Assembly (NCBI GenBank): GCA_023399355.1
Contig: JAEWQC010000294.1
Coordinates: 1 to 64,000 of the forward strand
Reading direction: 5' to 3'
DNA from: Bacillota bacterium
GTDB taxonomy: Bacteria; Bacillota; Clostridia; Acetivibrionales; DTU013
DNA: 64,000 bases
A model generated the notes under the pieces. The model saw only the letters and a program-made list of their open reading frames with translations, was not told the DNA's origin and did no database searches. A program made the translations under genes and the position numbers. Of the stretch, positions 27,071 to 36,017 are shown piece after piece. Numbering within the stretch: position 1 is the first letter of the stretch; the number at the start of each line of letters is the position of its first letter.

Positions 27071-27328
27071 TTGAAGCTTAATGGAAAGATCATCATAGAA
27101 AACAGAATGGTAAGGGAAGCGGCGGTCGAAGACAATGACGAGAAGCACAGCTTCAGGGACAAACTGGAGAAGTGCCTCATTGACCTTTGCAAGGAACTTG
27201 ATATCCCTGTTCCTCTCTGGCTTAAAAAGAATACCAGAGAGCTGGCCATATTCAGAAGGACATTGTTCTCATCAGAACAATTCATCGATAAGGTATGGTT
27301 CGACAAGTTTGAAATCCGGCTGGGATAA
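27071..27328 (+). CDS. Small conserved-type hypothetical protein behind RNA element 2
   Basis: 85-residue charged, helical protein with no domain I recognise; central segment LCKELDIPVPLWLKKNTREL. TTG at 27071 is preferred because AAAGGAGGG lies eight bases upstream, while the ATG at 27023 would start inside the RNA element. Its placement suggests regulation by the same signal as leuA. A strong hairpin ends the unit. Confidence 0.6.
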   Translation: MKLNGKIIIENRMVREAAVEDNDEKHSFRDKLEKCLIDLCKELDIPVPLWLKKNTRELAIFRRTLFSSEQFIDKVWFDKFEIRLG

Positions 27329-27349
27329 ATATTTATTTGCTTAGATAGG

Positions 27350-27426
27350 ACAAAATTTTATGAGGGAGCGGTTTCTGCCTTGATTATAAATTTAAAGGCA
27401 GGAACCGCTCCCTCATTAAATTTTGT
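27350..27426. terminator. Exceptionally long inverted repeat, probable bidirectional terminator
   Basis: Arms at 27350-27381 and 27394-27426 match over about 32 bp with one mismatch and one G-T position. The GC-rich core GAGGGAGCGG is flanked by AAAATTTT tracts that would give U-runs on both strands. It ends the ilv-leu operon and stands before the ABC transporter. A small transposon remnant is a possible alternative. Confidence 0.7.
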
Positions 27427-27575
27427 AGTTACCGGACAGGGATAAGTATTGCTATATATGTATCAATAGGGTATTCTATCCATAATACATTCGAGCAGGC
27501 TGGATGAAAAGAGAATGTTTGGCTTGGAGCCGGACCAGAGATTTTAAGATAAATATACAGGGGGAGATGTACTGA

Positions 27576-28622
27576 ATGGAACCGCGAATTCAGCTAAAAC
27601 ATGTAAATAAAGAATTTAAGACATTGAATAGAAGAGAAGGTTTGAAGGGAAGTATCAGAGATTTATTTTCCAGAGACTACAGCATTGTAAAAGCTGTTAA
27701 CGATATATCGCTGGATATTATGCAGGGAGAAATGGTAGGGTATCTGGGACCAAACGGAGCGGGAAAGTCCACAACGATTAAAATGATGACAGGTGTACTG
27801 GAACCGACCTCCGGTGAAATAGTGGTGAATGGAAGAATTCCGTATAGGAACAGAACCCAGAATGCTCAGGAGATAGGGGTAGTATTCGGACAAAGATCCC
27901 AGCTGTGGTGGGCACTACCGGTAATAGAGTCATTTGGAATTTTAAAAGATATTTATCAAATAGATCATAAGACATATAAGGGAATGTTGGACTATTATGA
28001 GTCACTGGTAGATATCAAGTCGCTTTATCATAAACCGGTGAGACAATTGTCATTGGGTCAAAGGACCCTTTGTGACATTCTGGCAGCCTTTTTGCATAAT
28101 CCAGGCATTGTGTTTTTGGATGAACCAACCATCGGTTTGGATGTATCTATGAAAAGCAAGATTCGTGAACTAATTAAAGCTTTGAATCAGGAAAAAAAGA
28201 CGACGGTTATTTTAACTACACATGATATGGGAGATGTGGATGCGCTTTGTAAAAGAATTGTTATTATTGATAAAGGCAAGGTCCTGTATGACAACGACAT
28301 CGAAAACCTGAAAAAATTTTTTGGAGCCTATAGGATATTGAAGGTCATTTTTAGGAAAGCGGCTTCCGATACTGCCGATGAAGATCTGGAAAAGTCGGCA
28401 AATGAGCTTCAGAAGCAACTTGAAATGTATTTTTCAGAGGTGCAGTCCATATCGGTTACGGTGAATGAAGAGTGGATTGATGTATTGGTAAATGAGGAAG
28501 ATGTATCCATAATACAAGTGATGAACTATATTCAGGAAATAAAGAAGATTCATGATATGAAAATGCAGGAGATCTCAACGGAAAGTATCATCAAAAAAAT
28601 ATATGAAAGAGGGATACGATGA
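27576..28622 (+). CDS. ABC transporter ATP-binding protein (ABC-2 exporter type)
   Basis: 348-residue cytoplasmic ATPase. Walker A is GPNGAGKST (58-66), the signature LSLGQR is near 155, Walker B is IVFLDEPTIGLD near 182, and the switch His is in LTTHDMGD. The C-terminal 90-residue extension is typical of the uncharacterised three-gene ABC-2 exporters. The gene overlaps the first permease by four bases. The substrate is unknown. Confidence 0.9.
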   Translation: MEPRIQLKHVNKEFKTLNRREGLKGSIRDLFSRDYSIVKAVNDISLDIMQGEMVGYLGPNGAGKSTTIKMMTGVLEPTSGEIVVNGRIPYRNRTQNAQEIGVVFGQRSQLWWALPVIESFGILKDIYQIDHKTYKGMLDYYESLVDIKSLYHKPVRQLSLGQRTLCDILAAFLHNPGIVFLDEPTIGLDVSMKSKIRELIKALNQEKKTTVILTTHDMGDVDALCKRIVIIDKGKVLYDNDIENLKKFFGAYRILKVIFRKAASDTADEDLEKSANELQKQLEMYFSEVQSISVTVNEEWIDVLVNEEDVSIIQVMNYIQEIKKIHDMKMQEISTESIIKKIYERGIR

Positions 28623-29440
28623 ATAAGAAGACTTCCCTCCCGTTCAGAAAATATCTAACTTTGACCCGGGCAGGGATCATTGAGTCCTTGAACTTCAGAG
28701 TCAGTTATATCATTACTGTTTTAGGCAACCTGGCATATCTGGTCGTCATTTACTATTTGTGGAAAGCAATTTATGCGTCCAGTCCAACGGAGGTTGTCAA
28801 TGGGATGACATTTACGGACACAATGATATACCTGGTTCTGGCAGCATCATTAAGCAGTTTCTTTGAGGTGTTTCTGGTTTGGCAAATCGGACGCAATATT
28901 CAGTCGGGGAAAATCGTATTAGACATTATCAAGCCAATGGATTTTCAGATGTACACCTTTTTTTATGTCTCAGGGAATTATGTGGTCGCTTTTTTTGTTG
29001 TTTTTTTGCCAACATTTATTCTGGTAAATATTCTGACCGGTGGGGCAATTGAAATTGGAACCAACATTATTCTTTTTATTGCAAGCGTGGCGATGGGATT
29101 AATCATCAATTTTTGCATTGATTTTTTTGTAGCAACTATTTGCTTGTATACGCAATCCACCTGGGGAATCAATATCATGAAAGAAGTCATAATACTTTTT
29201 ATTTCAGGAGCTACGATTCCTATTGCCTTTTTCCCGGAACCATTAAAATCGATTATAGGCTATCTTCCATTTCAAGCAATTTACAATACACCCCTGCTGC
29301 TACTGATTAATAAGTCTCTGGCCATGGATCAATGTATCAGGATGCTGCTGATGCAGCTATTCTGGGCGGTTTTTGTCATTCTGGCAAGCCGTCTGTTCTG
29401 GAAAAAATCGCTTAAAATAATAACTGTGAATGGAGGTTGA
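28619..29440 (+). CDS. ABC-2 type transporter permease
   Basis: 273-residue membrane protein with about six hydrophobic segments (for example ILVNILTGGAIEIGTNIILF near 140 and VIILFISGATIPIAFFPEPL near 186). It forms a two-permease, one-ATPase exporter with its neighbours and overlaps both by four bases. Confidence 0.85.
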   Translation: MNKKTSLPFRKYLTLTRAGIIESLNFRVSYIITVLGNLAYLVVIYYLWKAIYASSPTEVVNGMTFTDTMIYLVLAASLSSFFEVFLVWQIGRNIQSGKIVLDIIKPMDFQMYTFFYVSGNYVVAFFVVFLPTFILVNILTGGAIEIGTNIILFIASVAMGLIINFCIDFFVATICLYTQSTWGINIMKEVIILFISGATIPIAFFPEPLKSIIGYLPFQAIYNTPLLLLINKSLAMDQCIRMLLMQLFWAVFVILASRLFWKKSLKIITVNGG

Positions 29441-30249
29441 TGATCATGATGAAAAGAGGACTTCGTTATTATATCAGGATATACGTGAAAATCCAGATAC
29501 AGGATATTAAAAGCAAAATGAGTTACCGTTCCGATTTTTTTATTTCCATGATCGGAATGCTTTTTACAAACATATCCGGATTCCTTGCATTTTGGATTAC
29601 ATTCCAAAATTTTCCATCTGTAATGGGATGGAATTACTATGAGATGCTTTTCTTATACGGCTTCTCCTTATTAGCCTTGACACCTGTACAGCTTTTTTTT
29701 GACAACAACTGGAGCCTACGGTTTTATGTATATTCGGGTGATTTCATTAAGTATTGTTTTCGACCGATTAACCTGTTCTTTTATTTTATTTCGGAAGTAT
29801 TTGATATCAAAGGGTTTGCACAACTTATATTTGGCAGTATCATGCTAGCCTACTCCTGGAACAAGCTTGGGCTGGACATTTCTGTTTTGCTGCTGATAAA
29901 ATTAATCATTGCTTTAATAACAGCAGCCCTATTTATGATAGCTTTGATGAATGCAGCTGCGGCGACATGTTTTTGGATTATAAATTCCGGATATGTTATG
30001 GTGTTCGCCAGCAAATTCAAGGATTATGCAAAATATCCCGTAAGTGTATATAACCCGGTTTTCCGCTTTATATTTACTTTTCTGATTCCAATTGCATTTA
30101 TTGCCTACTACCCAAGTCTTATCTTTTTAAGGCCGGATGAGATTCCAATCCTTACTTATCTGTCTCCTTTTATTGGAGTGCTGTTTTTTTATCTGAGCTA
30201 CAAGATATGGATGAAGGGTGCCACTTCTTACGCGGGTACGGGATCATAA
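29437..30249 (+). CDS. ABC-2 type transporter permease, second subunit
   Basis: 270-residue six-helix permease related to the preceding one, with a basic cytoplasmic N-terminus and a cluster of hydrophobic segments up to residue 260. Last gene of the exporter operon; decayed DNA follows. The start may be the ATG at 29437, 29446 or 29449, all close together. Confidence 0.83.
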   Translation: MMIMMKRGLRYYIRIYVKIQIQDIKSKMSYRSDFFISMIGMLFTNISGFLAFWITFQNFPSVMGWNYYEMLFLYGFSLLALTPVQLFFDNNWSLRFYVYSGDFIKYCFRPINLFFYFISEVFDIKGFAQLIFGSIMLAYSWNKLGLDISVLLLIKLIIALITAALFMIALMNAAAATCFWIINSGYVMVFASKFKDYAKYPVSVYNPVFRFIFTFLIPIAFIAYYPSLIFLRPDEIPILTYLSPFIGVLFFYLSYKIWMKGATSYAGTGS

Positions 30250-30279
30250 CCTTTACACCGATCCTTCCGTTCATTATAA

Positions 30280-30570
30280 CAGTGGACAAAACACCTCTGC
30301 TCATAAATAAATCGGGGGTGTTTCTGCTGAAGAGCAAAGCTTTCTGCCGTATTTTTTTCTTGCTGTTCTTTTTGCGCTGTCCATTACACAGATGCCTGTT
30401 GATACCTATTGCAGCCACATGTCTGCAAATAACAGGGCACTGGGGGATATAGGCCTAAAAAAAGAGTACGGCGTTTTTATTGAAAAGATGAGAAAGCGCT
30501 GTATCTGCTTAAGGATGGGAGTCATGCAAAGGAATATGCCATAGCCTTTGGAGAATCCGGATTATCGCAA
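30280..30570 (+). pseudogene. Decayed 5' copy of the L,D-transpeptidase gene
   Basis: This stretch matches the upstream region and first 240 bases of the L,D-transpeptidase gene at 30973, including the leader segment GGACAAAAC, the AAGCTTTCTGC block and the TCTGCAAATAA block. The start codon is CTG (30327) in place of GTG, and several indels break the frame. The catalytic half is missing. It is a tandem duplication in which one copy has died. Confidence 0.8.
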
Positions 30571-30697
30571 GAAACAGATAATAGTACATAAAAAGTAATT
30601 AATAAATAAAGCAACATCGGGCATATTATTCCTGTAGTTAAATTGGCACAACGTATAATTTTAAAAATTATAAGGTTGAAACGGTAAGGTGTTTACT

Positions 30698-30862
30698 TTG
30701 CAGGATATGGATAAGAACGGGGAGTTTAAGAAAACAAATATAGAAAAGCGGACGGATTATACCGCTGTTGCTATTGCTTTTATCAGATATGCAGCTTACA
30801 TCGTTATCTTCTTTGGATTTCTATGGTTCGTGGTAAAATATATTCTACCGTTTTTCAGATAA
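30698..30862 (+). CDS. Small single-pass membrane protein
   Basis: About 54 residues: a charged N-terminus (DKNGEFKKTNIEKRTDY) followed by a strong membrane helix (IAFIRYAAYIVIFFGFLWFV) and a short basic tail. TTG at 30698 has AAGGTG six bases upstream; GTG at 30689 is the alternative. The clean hydrophilic-hydrophobic pattern argues for a real gene. The function is unknown. Confidence 0.55.
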   Translation: MQDMDKNGEFKKTNIEKRTDYTAVAIAFIRYAAYIVIFFGFLWFVVKYILPFFR

Positions 30863-30972
30863 TGTACCGTGATTGTGTCAGGTGCAAGCAAGGCTTGTTG
30901 AACAGAACATGCCTTATTTACAGTATTGGACAAAACGCCCTTGCATATAAATAAATCATTGGGGTGTTTTTG

Positions 30973-31686
30973 GTGAATAGAGCTAAGCTTTCTGCAGCAT
31001 TTTTTCTAGTTGTACTTTTTGCGTTGTCCATTACGCAGATACTTGTTGATGCACATTCCGACCATATATCTGCAAATAATGGAATCGTTAAAGATGCAAG
31101 CCTTAAAAAAAAGTACAGCATATTTATTGAAATAGAAGACAAGACATTGTACCTGCTGGAGGATGGATACTGCATAAAGGAATACACGATAGCTTCTGGA
31201 AAATCAGGATCTCCCTCACCGATCGGCTGCTGGAAGATCGTCGAAAAGGGTGACTGGGGAGAGGGCTTCGGTGGCCGCTGGATGGGACTGGACGTCCCCT
31301 GGGGGACATACGGAATCCATGGGACGATTTTCGAGGGCTCTATCGGGCATGCGGAAAGCGGAGGGTGTATCCGCATGTTCAGCGAAGATGTAGCGGAGTT
31401 GTACAACCTGGTACCCATCGGTACGGATGTTGTTATCACCAATGGCCAGTTCGGACCTTTTGGAAGGGGTTTTGACGAGATCAACCCCGGTGACAGGGGG
31501 GCCGACGTGCTTGCAATACAGTACCGGCTCAGGCAGTTAGGCTTTTATACAGGGGAACTGGATGGAATTTATGAAGATGGTCTGAAAAAGGCGCTGCACA
31601 AATTTCAGCGTGTCAATGGCTTGAAGGCGAAGAACACCATCACAAAGGATGACTGGCTGAAGATGGGCTTCAGCCAGTTTGAGTGA
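30973..31686 (+). CDS. Secreted L,D-transpeptidase with peptidoglycan-binding domain
   Basis: 237 residues: a signal peptide (about 1-26), a YkuD catalytic domain with HGTIFEGSIGHAESGGCIRM (the Cys is the nucleophile, near residue 136), and a C-terminal PG_binding_1 domain (about 172-230, GDRGADVLAIQYRLRQLGFY). It cross-links or modifies peptidoglycan, possibly in the spore cortex or wall. GTG at 30973 follows GGGGTG; the GTG at 30964 overlaps that site. A broken copy lies about 690 bases upstream. Confidence 0.9.
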   Translation: MNRAKLSAAFFLVVLFALSITQILVDAHSDHISANNGIVKDASLKKKYSIFIEIEDKTLYLLEDGYCIKEYTIASGKSGSPSPIGCWKIVEKGDWGEGFGGRWMGLDVPWGTYGIHGTIFEGSIGHAESGGCIRMFSEDVAELYNLVPIGTDVVITNGQFGPFGRGFDEINPGDRGADVLAIQYRLRQLGFYTGELDGIYEDGLKKALHKFQRVNGLKAKNTITKDDWLKMGFSQFE

Positions 31687-31816
31687 ATATGTAAAAATGC
31701 CGGTTTTTCTGTCTTCAGATTCAGATGGAACAGATTGACAACCTCACTGGATGTGTTAACATTAAAAGAAGGTCAAAAACCTTAAAAATGAAGGCACAGC
31801 AAAGGAGTGAACATTT

Positions 31817-32614
31817 ATGAAAATTACTTTCGGCTTTTATCCCGAGGGCAGGAAAAAGGCCCTGACAATGAGTTACGATGATGGGCAGATTCATGATAGA
31901 AGGCTGGTTAGTATATTTAACAAATATGGAATAAGGGGTTCTTTCCATTTGAATTCGGGATCTTTTGACGGGGATGCCTTTTTGAAATCTTCCGAGATCA
32001 AGGATTTATTCAAAGGACATGAGATATCCGCACATTCTTTGACGCATCCCTATCTGACCTTGCTGCCAAATCAAATAATTGTATCTGAAATGATGGAGGA
32101 CAGAAAAAGATTGGAGTCTCTCGCGGGATATCCTGTGCGCGGCATGTCCTACCCTTTCGGAGCATATAGTGAAGAGGTCGTGAAGCTGCTGCCTGCACTT
32201 GGAATCGAATATTCCAGAACCGTAAATGCCCATGGCGGCTTCCATATCCCCGGTGACTTTCTGGCTTGGCACCCGACCTGCCATCATGACAGCAATCTGT
32301 TGGATAAATGCAAACAATTCAAGAATCAGCCGTCATGGTCGCAAATGCCTTTATTCTATGTCTGGGGTCACAGTTTTGAATTTGACAGGAATAAAAACTG
32401 GGAACTGATCGAAGAGTTCTGCAAAATGGTATCGGGTGAAGAGTCTGTATGGTATGCAACAAATATTGAAATCATGGACTATGTGAATGCCATGAAAAAC
32501 CTGAAATTCAGTGCCGACAAGAGAATGGTATTCAACCCTTCCGCCATGACTGTCTGGATTGGCGTGGATGAGGAGGCCGTCGGAATAGAACCCGGAAAGA
32601 CTATTGCATTCTAG
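31817..32614 (+). CDS. Polysaccharide deacetylase family protein
   Basis: 265-residue NodB-type carbohydrate esterase. The catalytic and metal segments SYDDGQIHDRR (about 20) and HSLTHPYL (about 74) are present, as is a later MSYPFGAY. There is no signal peptide, so it is probably cytoplasmic or released differently. Such enzymes remove N- or O-acetyl groups from glycans. An AAAGGAG Shine-Dalgarno precedes the ATG. Confidence 0.85.
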   Translation: MKITFGFYPEGRKKALTMSYDDGQIHDRRLVSIFNKYGIRGSFHLNSGSFDGDAFLKSSEIKDLFKGHEISAHSLTHPYLTLLPNQIIVSEMMEDRKRLESLAGYPVRGMSYPFGAYSEEVVKLLPALGIEYSRTVNAHGGFHIPGDFLAWHPTCHHDSNLLDKCKQFKNQPSWSQMPLFYVWGHSFEFDRNKNWELIEEFCKMVSGEESVWYATNIEIMDYVNAMKNLKFSADKRMVFNPSAMTVWIGVDEEAVGIEPGKTIAF

Positions 32615-32810
32615 GTGGTAAGCTGGAAGGTGCATTTTTATATGGACATAGCAGAAAATAGCAGTGAGCAGCCGTGAAAAAGTAGTTACAGAGCTCCAGC
32701 CATGGGTGAGAGAGGACATCTGATACCGTAGAATGTGATATGTAAAAGGCAGATGCTAATCAAATAAACATATAGATAATTCACAGCTACTATATACGGA
32801 GATGTAAGCG

Positions 32811-32942
32811 ATGGATAACAAGAATTCCGTTCAAACAGAAAATTCCGTTCAAACAGAAAATTCCGGACAAACAGAAGATTCCGGACAAACAGAAGATTCC
32901 AGACAAACAGAAGACTCCGGACAAACAAAAGATTGGAATTGA
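32811..32942 (+). CDS. Small repeat protein (six NSxQTE units)
   Basis: A 43-residue ORF with six tandem 18-bp repeats encoding NSVQTE, NSGQTE or DSGQTE, ending in KDWN. GGAG precedes the ATG with nine bases spacing. The repeat is in frame and polar, like a linker or disordered stalk. It may be the start of a once longer protein, since a hydrolase remnant begins at its stop codon. Confidence 0.5.
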   Translation: MDNKNSVQTENSVQTENSGQTEDSGQTEDSRQTEDSGQTKDWN

Positions 32943-32944
32943 TA

Positions 32945-33241
32945 AATCTGCTGGGTGATTTGCCGCAAGGACTTGGTGAAGGTATACCTGGGTTATTAAA
33001 GCACTTCAGCACCTCCGGGATCAATTCGCTGACTGCGCCGCGCCCTCATTTAAGCCAGAGCGGAAAATACGACCCGCTGGTTCCGTATGCAGGCTCTGTT
33101 AAAATCGACCAACAAATGAAGAAAATTTACAAGGAATTTGAGGCTGACGAAGCATGGGAGATGAAGACCTATCCGTGCGGCCATATTGAGACGTCCGAGA
33201 TGAGGCTTGAGACGTTGGCCTTCCTGAAAAAATGGACATAA
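32945..33241 (+). pseudogene. C-terminal remnant of an alpha/beta hydrolase (dienelactone hydrolase-like)
   Basis: About 95 codons resembling the last part of an alpha/beta hydrolase: IPGLLKHF, LTAPRPHLSQSGKYDPLVPY (the Asp would be the triad acid) and YPCGHIETSEMR (the catalytic His). The nucleophile elbow and the N-terminal two thirds are missing. The frame opens from a TTG with no ribosome site. Confidence 0.7.
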
Positions 33242-33323
33242 TGTCTTTTTTACCACATTTATGGTAACCTTTTGCTTTGCATCCCCTGGCATTATCGTCT
33301 ATAATTTCGATGGGGGCATCGAA

Positions 33324-34778
33324 ATGATTTTTAATTCACTGCAATATGCTTTGTTTTTACCATTGGTAGTTATCCTATATTTTGTCTTGCCTCAAAAAGT
33401 CAGATGGTTATTTCTGCTTGCAGTCAGCTATTACTTCTATATGTGCTGGAATGCCAAGTACGCCATTCTGCTGATGCTGTCGACAATTGTGGCATACTTG
33501 GCGGCCCGGCTTCTTCATAAGGCCCGTAATAAGAGGATGAAGATCTTCTTTATTTTATCGGGACTGGTGATCAATCTTGGGATTCTTTTTGTTTTTAAAT
33601 ATTTCAATTTTTTTAATGAGACCGTTGCGGATATTGCCCGGCTGGCGGGACTTCAGTATCAGCCTTCCAAGCTTTCACTGCTGCTGCCTGTCGGCATTTC
33701 CTTTTATACCTTCCAGTCCCTGGGATATGTGATTGATGTCTATAAGGGCAAGGCGGAGCCGATGAAGCACTTTGGCAAATTTGCGCTGTTCGTTTCATTC
33801 TTCCCTCAGATCGCTGCCGGACCCATCGGAAGGATCGAAAGCCTCAGACCTCAATTTGAAAAGCCTCAAAAGTTTGACTTCGACAGGCTGAGAAGCGGAC
33901 TGCTGCAGATTGGATTCGGATTGTTCAAGAAACTTATTATTGCCGACCGGCTGGCTGTCCTGGTCAATACAGTCTATGACAAACCGGATGCCCACAGCGG
34001 AATGAGCTTCGTACTTGCCTCAGTATTTTTCTCGTTTCAGATTTATTGTGATTTCAGCGGATATTCGGATATCGCCATAGGCAGTGCAAAGCTGCTCGGC
34101 ATCAACCTGATGGAGAATTTTAAAAGACCGTACATGGCAATGACGGTGGCCGGTTTCTGGAAGAGATGGCACATTTCGCTCACGTCATGGTTCAAGGACT
34201 ATCTTTATATCCCTTTGGGTGGAAACAGAAAAAGACGTTTGCCCAATATTTTGATCGTTTTCCTGGTGAGCGGACTTTGGCATGGTGCAAGCCTGACTTT
34301 CGTGGCGTGGGGATTGCTGAACGGCCTTTATCAGGTTGCCGGCCTTATAACCAAGCCTTATACGGACAAACTGAAAACGCTGCTCCGCATTACAGGGGAG
34401 TCCATGACATATGGCTTTCTTAAGAGGACTGAGAATTTTGTATTAATCACTTTTGCATGGATATTCTTCCGGGCAAATAGCGTGGGTGAACTGAAACTGA
34501 TTTTATTGAAGCTTTTTACCTGGAACGGTTCCTTCTTCTCAAATTTCAATACGACAAGCCTTGGCATGGGGCGGATAGACCTTGTTGTTTCAGTTCTGCT
34601 CATTATTGTACTGATCGTGTTTGAACTGGTACAGGAAAAAATGAGCATCGGGGCCTTCCTGAGGAAGGAACCGCTTATATTCAGATGGGCGGCATATCTG
34701 GCGGTTATTGCAATTATACTAATTTTCGGAGTATACGGCGATGCAAACAGTACACAATTTATTTACTTCAAGTTTTAA
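33324..34778 (+). CDS. MBOAT-family membrane O-acyltransferase (AlgI/DltB-like)
   Basis: 484-residue polytopic protein that transfers acyl groups from the cytoplasmic to the extracellular side for polymer O-acylation. Markers are GISFYTFQSLGYVIDVYKGK near residue 112, the conserved region KRPYMAMTVAGFWKRWHIS, and the active-site His in SGLWHGASLTFVAWG near 314. ATG at 33324 has GGGGG upstream. It overlaps the SGNH-type partner by 38 bases; the pair resembles alginate or teichoic acid acylation modules. Confidence 0.9.
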   Translation: MIFNSLQYALFLPLVVILYFVLPQKVRWLFLLAVSYYFYMCWNAKYAILLMLSTIVAYLAARLLHKARNKRMKIFFILSGLVINLGILFVFKYFNFFNETVADIARLAGLQYQPSKLSLLLPVGISFYTFQSLGYVIDVYKGKAEPMKHFGKFALFVSFFPQIAAGPIGRIESLRPQFEKPQKFDFDRLRSGLLQIGFGLFKKLIIADRLAVLVNTVYDKPDAHSGMSFVLASVFFSFQIYCDFSGYSDIAIGSAKLLGINLMENFKRPYMAMTVAGFWKRWHISLTSWFKDYLYIPLGGNRKRRLPNILIVFLVSGLWHGASLTFVAWGLLNGLYQVAGLITKPYTDKLKTLLRITGESMTYGFLKRTENFVLITFAWIFFRANSVGELKLILLKLFTWNGSFFSNFNTTSLGMGRIDLVVSVLLIIVLIVFELVQEKMSIGAFLRKEPLIFRWAAYLAVIAIILIFGVYGDANSTQFIYFKF

Positions 34779-35766
34779 AACAAATTTAAAGAAAATCTTA
34801 AAGAAAATTTTAACGACCGTGGTAAAGGTTCTGGTATTTATTGTGCTTCTGGCTGCGCTCGTTTCCTTTCTGGAAGACCTGATGCAAACCGGCGGCAGCG
34901 CTGTGGAAAGGAAGAGGGCAATAGAACAGAGGCCTGCCAACAGCATTGACGTGATGTTTATCGGGAACTCGCATGCCTACTGTACATTCAATCCGGCCGT
35001 CATTGGGGACATTATGGGTAAAAGGGTATTCAATGCCGGCTTGCCGGATCAGAAGATCGACATGGCCTATTTCACATTACGGGAGATGCTGAAAAATCAA
35101 AGTCCTGAAACCATCATTCTGGAGGCCTTTTCTTTCGGCAGATCAAATTCGGACTATGCGGGTTTTGTGGCGAATATTGACGCAATGAAGCCAAGTTTGT
35201 TGAAATTTCAGGAGGCCTTCGAGATTTTTCCTGATAAATATGATGCGTTCAGAATGAGTGTGGGTTTGTTCAGAAGTCATAACAACTGGAAAAAGCCGTC
35301 TGTCATGATGGATAACCTGAAATATATGCTGGGCAGCCCGGCTAAGGATTATGTCGGGTTTGACGGATTTTACCCGCTTAGTTCGAAAATGTCGGCGGAG
35401 ACAATCAAAAAATATAAGGATGCAGCGGATATAGACTTCACCCCTGTAGTCGATGAGTACTCCGTGGGCTATTTCAAGCGCATTGTCAGACTCTGCAAAG
35501 AACGCAACATCAGATTGGTTGTCGCAATGGCGCCGTTTAACGATTTGTATGTGGAAAAGGTAGACTACAATGGCTTCTATGAAAAAATGAACGGGCTTTG
35601 CAGGGATGAAGGAATCGAATATGTTGATTTTAACAAGCTCTATAAACAAATCGGCCTGACCTATGACGATTTCGAGGATGCCTTCCATCATGCCCAGCAC
35701 ATGAATAAATGGGGCGCCGAGAAGGTCAGCAAATATATGGCGGAGTACCTGAAGGATGTAGAGTAA
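34741..35766 (+). CDS. SGNH/DltD-like membrane-anchored acyl-transfer partner
   Basis: 341 residues: one N-terminal membrane helix (about 24-42) followed by an extracellular SGNH-hydrolase-like domain with FIGNSHAYCTFNP (the Ser of the GxSH block, near residue 79) and a C-terminal DAFHHAQHMNKWG motif carrying the catalytic Asp/His. It is expected to take the acyl group from the MBOAT partner and pass it to an extracellular polymer. The target polymer is unknown. Confidence 0.85.
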   Translation: MQTVHNLFTSSFKTNLKKILKKILTTVVKVLVFIVLLAALVSFLEDLMQTGGSAVERKRAIEQRPANSIDVMFIGNSHAYCTFNPAVIGDIMGKRVFNAGLPDQKIDMAYFTLREMLKNQSPETIILEAFSFGRSNSDYAGFVANIDAMKPSLLKFQEAFEIFPDKYDAFRMSVGLFRSHNNWKKPSVMMDNLKYMLGSPAKDYVGFDGFYPLSSKMSAETIKKYKDAADIDFTPVVDEYSVGYFKRIVRLCKERNIRLVVAMAPFNDLYVEKVDYNGFYEKMNGLCRDEGIEYVDFNKLYKQIGLTYDDFEDAFHHAQHMNKWGAEKVSKYMAEYLKDVE

Positions 35767-36017
35767 CCGAATGGTTCCAGGTACGTACCTTCAACGTTTT
35801 ATTTCCCTGAAAGGATAGAACAGGCTTTCACATTACAAGAAAGAACAGACATGCACTTTTCTTCACCTCAGTGCCAAGAACGATGGTTTGCTATGTACAG
35901 CTACGATTTTGAAGCTTGCTATTTTTTATCGGAATAGGATAAAATAATGAGAAGTGGTGCAATAGTATTGTGGATTTGGAGATAATAACCGGGCAAATAT
36001 AAGACGGGAGAAATGTG

